DNA of 51,778 nt, taken from Pelargonium tetragonum. Taxonomy: Eukaryota; Streptophyta; Magnoliopsida; Geraniales; Geraniaceae. Location of the stretch: contig JAYMTL010000134.1 of assembly GCA_036897445.1 (NCBI GenBank), forward strand, positions 1 to 51,778, written 5' to 3'. Of the stretch, positions 49,334 through 51,778 are shown piece by piece; within the stretch, counting starts at the first letter, position 1; every line of letters starts with the position of its first letter. A program made the translations under genes and the position numbers. The notes beneath the pieces are model-generated. The model was not told the origin of the DNA. It worked only from the letters and a program-made list of their open reading frames with translations, and did not search any database.

Positions 49334-51778
49334 CGGAATAAGAGTTCCCTTTTTTTTCGAAGTCCTACAGTGGAGGGCTTGGCTTAAAAGTTACCTAAGT
49401 GTTTTGATGTATAGAGTTAAAGCAACCCCGTTCCCCAGGTACCGAAAGAGTCCTTTTTGAGATAAGAAACTTGATTGTGAATAGGTGTTTTCTTTTTCTA
49501 GCGTTCTCTAGAACTCTACGCTTTCCTAGTCGGGATTGAATCTTTAATATTATGGGAAAAGTGACTAGTAGAACAAGGTTTTCAGATATTTTAGTGCGAT
49601 TGAGAGATAGGAGGGAACCCTTTAACCAAGCCTATCTCCGAGCAGGCAATTCCTAGCTGTAGTAAGTAAATCAGATCCGTGAATCGCAGGATTTGGTACA
49701 GGACTAAGGCTGTAGGACAAGAAAAGTAGAATATCTCCTATATATAGTATAGGAACCTAGGCAAGCAACATGAAATGCTAATGGATTTAAAAGGTTACTT
49801 TTTCCGAAGAAGAACTTGAAGACTAAGCTGATGCAAAGGAGTCATTCAAAACGAGAGTACTGAATAAGGAATAAAAGAGTAGAGTATAGCGTTAAGCTTT
49901 GATGAAGCAGTTTTAGGGGGCTCCGGAAAAAGAATAAGCAATAGTGTTACTAATTACTAGATTCAAAATCACTTAGATAGTGAAGAAAACTCGTATTCAA
50001 GATATCCCCTCATATAGGCAAAAGAAGGCGATAGGGTTATAAAAGCTCTTCCCGTATAGATACATTGGATAATTTTGAGTAACTAATATTTAGATTTTGA
50101 TACAACAAAAAAGATAAAGAAATTCCATGGATTTAGTATTTAGTAGCATCTAAGGTAAGGGGTTTCTTGTGTTATTTATATTCTACCTACAAAAAGGTTG
50201 TTCTAAAGAGAACTTAAATAAGGGGTTCTCGTATCCTAGACGTAAGAGCTTTTCTTTTAAGTGTTAAAAATTGAAAGCAAAGTTCTAGTCAAGAACTCAC
50301 AGCGCTTTTAGGGCCTCTTTTTGCTTGAGACTGCAACTAATCTTAGTGAAGTAAAGGAATACCCATAAAGGAAGCAGCTCTCTTATTCAAATGGGTAGAA
50401 TAAGCTCTTTTTTCTTATTTCTTTTTGAGCCTTGTAGGGAGATGAAATAGAGGCGAAGTCCTTAAATTATTAACATTAAAAGTCATTTTTTCTTAGAAAA
50501 GAAAGCAAAAGAACTTCCCTGTTAAAAAAAACGAGTTCTCCCCTACACTAGAACCTTTTCTTAGAAGCTCTCTCTTTCAAGACTTTCTGATTTTGGCAGG
50601 ACTTTTCCGCAAGTGTCTATATCTACTGACATGGTAGGCTACAAAAATCCAATATGAATTAAACTTCCTAGTTTTGGAGTGTTTCTAAGGAAATAAAAAC
50701 GAGAAATATGACGGAAATACCTTAAAAAGGTAACGAAGTTAAAGAAATCTTTCTTTTTCAAGAGGGAACTTCAGGCCCTTATCTATAAATCCATACCATA
50801 AAATTTATAAAAAGTAAGTAATATTCTAATAAAAACCTCTGAAAAGAGTTATCAACAAAATTACGCGAATGTTTTGGTTACTAAAATTTTGTACTTGGTT
50901 ACATTTTATCTGGTAAAAACAGACCTTTTGCTTATAATAAATTAACTTCTAGCTGCAAATCTACCCCCGGAAAGCCGGAAATCTACTTATGGGGTTCTCT
51001 TTTCATTTTGCCCTGAAATAAAGAGCTCGCACAAGTAAATATTTTATTTAACACCAGCTCTCGTTTAAGGAAGAAGAGTTCTCATTAATGCAGCTCTATG
51101 AAATACTCAAACCCATAACTTGTACCCTAATTAGAGTAAGTAACTCTTATTTAAAATTTAAAAGGAAAAGCTCTAGAACTTAGCGGAATTCTTTTGATTA
51201 CTCAATATTTATAAAACATAAAACCAAGTCTACTATAAAAGGGAGCCTCACGATTCCTCACCACCCAAAGTCAAGCTAGTTATAGCACGATTTCCCTTGT
51301 AAGTAAACCCCGGGATTCCTAATAGCATATCGCTTTAACACAAAGAACTCTAACTAGTTACCAGAGTTTACTAGAAAAAAGAGATTCAGATTAAGGGGAT
51401 ACTAAAGATATAAGTTTAGAACAGTTTGACTTTATTTCTTTCATTAAAAGGCGCATTCTTAAAGTAAATAGAGGAATATTCCTAGAATTTAGATTCAATT
51501 CCTCCTGAAATTACACTACCTAGTCTAGTAGAGGCTCTCCTTATCTTTAATTTAAGCTATTCTTGTTCTCTTACCTGGATTTCTTTTGTAAAACCCCATA
51601 AGAAGAATCCCCTGAAGCCGCTTGTTGTAACAATATTAAGGACCCCCTTATGGATGCTAGTTTCCTTGTTTGGAGTCTAGATAATTTTGAGTTGAGAATA
51701 AATATAAGGATAGTACAATGCTTCAGTGTCAATAAGTGCTATCCAGTTAGGAGATTCCCGTTAATAAAAATAGAGAAG
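49334..51778. other. AT-rich non-coding spacer to window end
   Basis: No gene seen. One GAGTCCT word at 49448. No terminal repeat joining the two ends of the window was noticed, so nothing here indicates a circular or telomeric end. Confidence 0.6.

Noticed and set aside
1-51778. CRISPR array, IS element, retroelement or phage genes
   Set aside because: No regularly spaced repeats, no terminal inverted repeats around a transposase frame and no long frames of any kind were found.

Overview
This window is almost certainly organelle-like, AT-rich, non-coding DNA. By eye G+C is roughly 35%. No reading frame longer than 89 codons from an ATG occurs on either strand, which is about what chance gives at this composition. 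I recognise no protein motif, no rRNA core motif, no CRISPR array and no transposase or reverse transcriptase.

The best clue to origin is a small set of decayed or structurally unusual tRNA-like sequences: trnR(UCU) near 16.9 kb on the plus strand, and trnF(GAA) near 23.1 kb, trnC(GCA) near 48.8 kb and trnK(UUU) near 49.3 kb on the minus strand. The trnF, trnC and trnK pieces resemble mitochondrial tRNAs of the green lineage as I remember them. The simplest reading is a stretch of a very expanded mitochondrial genome of a plant or green alga, or a nuclear copy of one. This is inference; no gene here fixes the taxon.

Layout: 1-16.9 kb is featureless spacer with a few GC-rich palindromes and short GC motifs. 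16.9-23.1 kb holds trnR-like DNA, spacer, a 19-bp direct repeat and the trnF remnant. At about 27.0-28.7 kb lies a compositionally different island (A) with GC-rich clusters. 28.7-43.6 kb is spacer with a 12-bp all-G/C palindrome. At 43.63-43.69 kb is an exact 31-bp GC-rich tandem duplication. At about 47.4-47.8 kb a second island (B) shares words and a GC cluster with island A. The trnC and trnK remnants follow, then spacer to the end.

The most interesting signals are at the level of sequence vocabulary rather than genes: the GC-cluster family joining islands A and B, the exact 31-bp duplication, and dispersed short motifs (GGGCCC, GAGTCCT, CCGGGGGTC) that are several-fold to many-fold over-represented by hand count. 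All counts were made by eye and need a computed background model.
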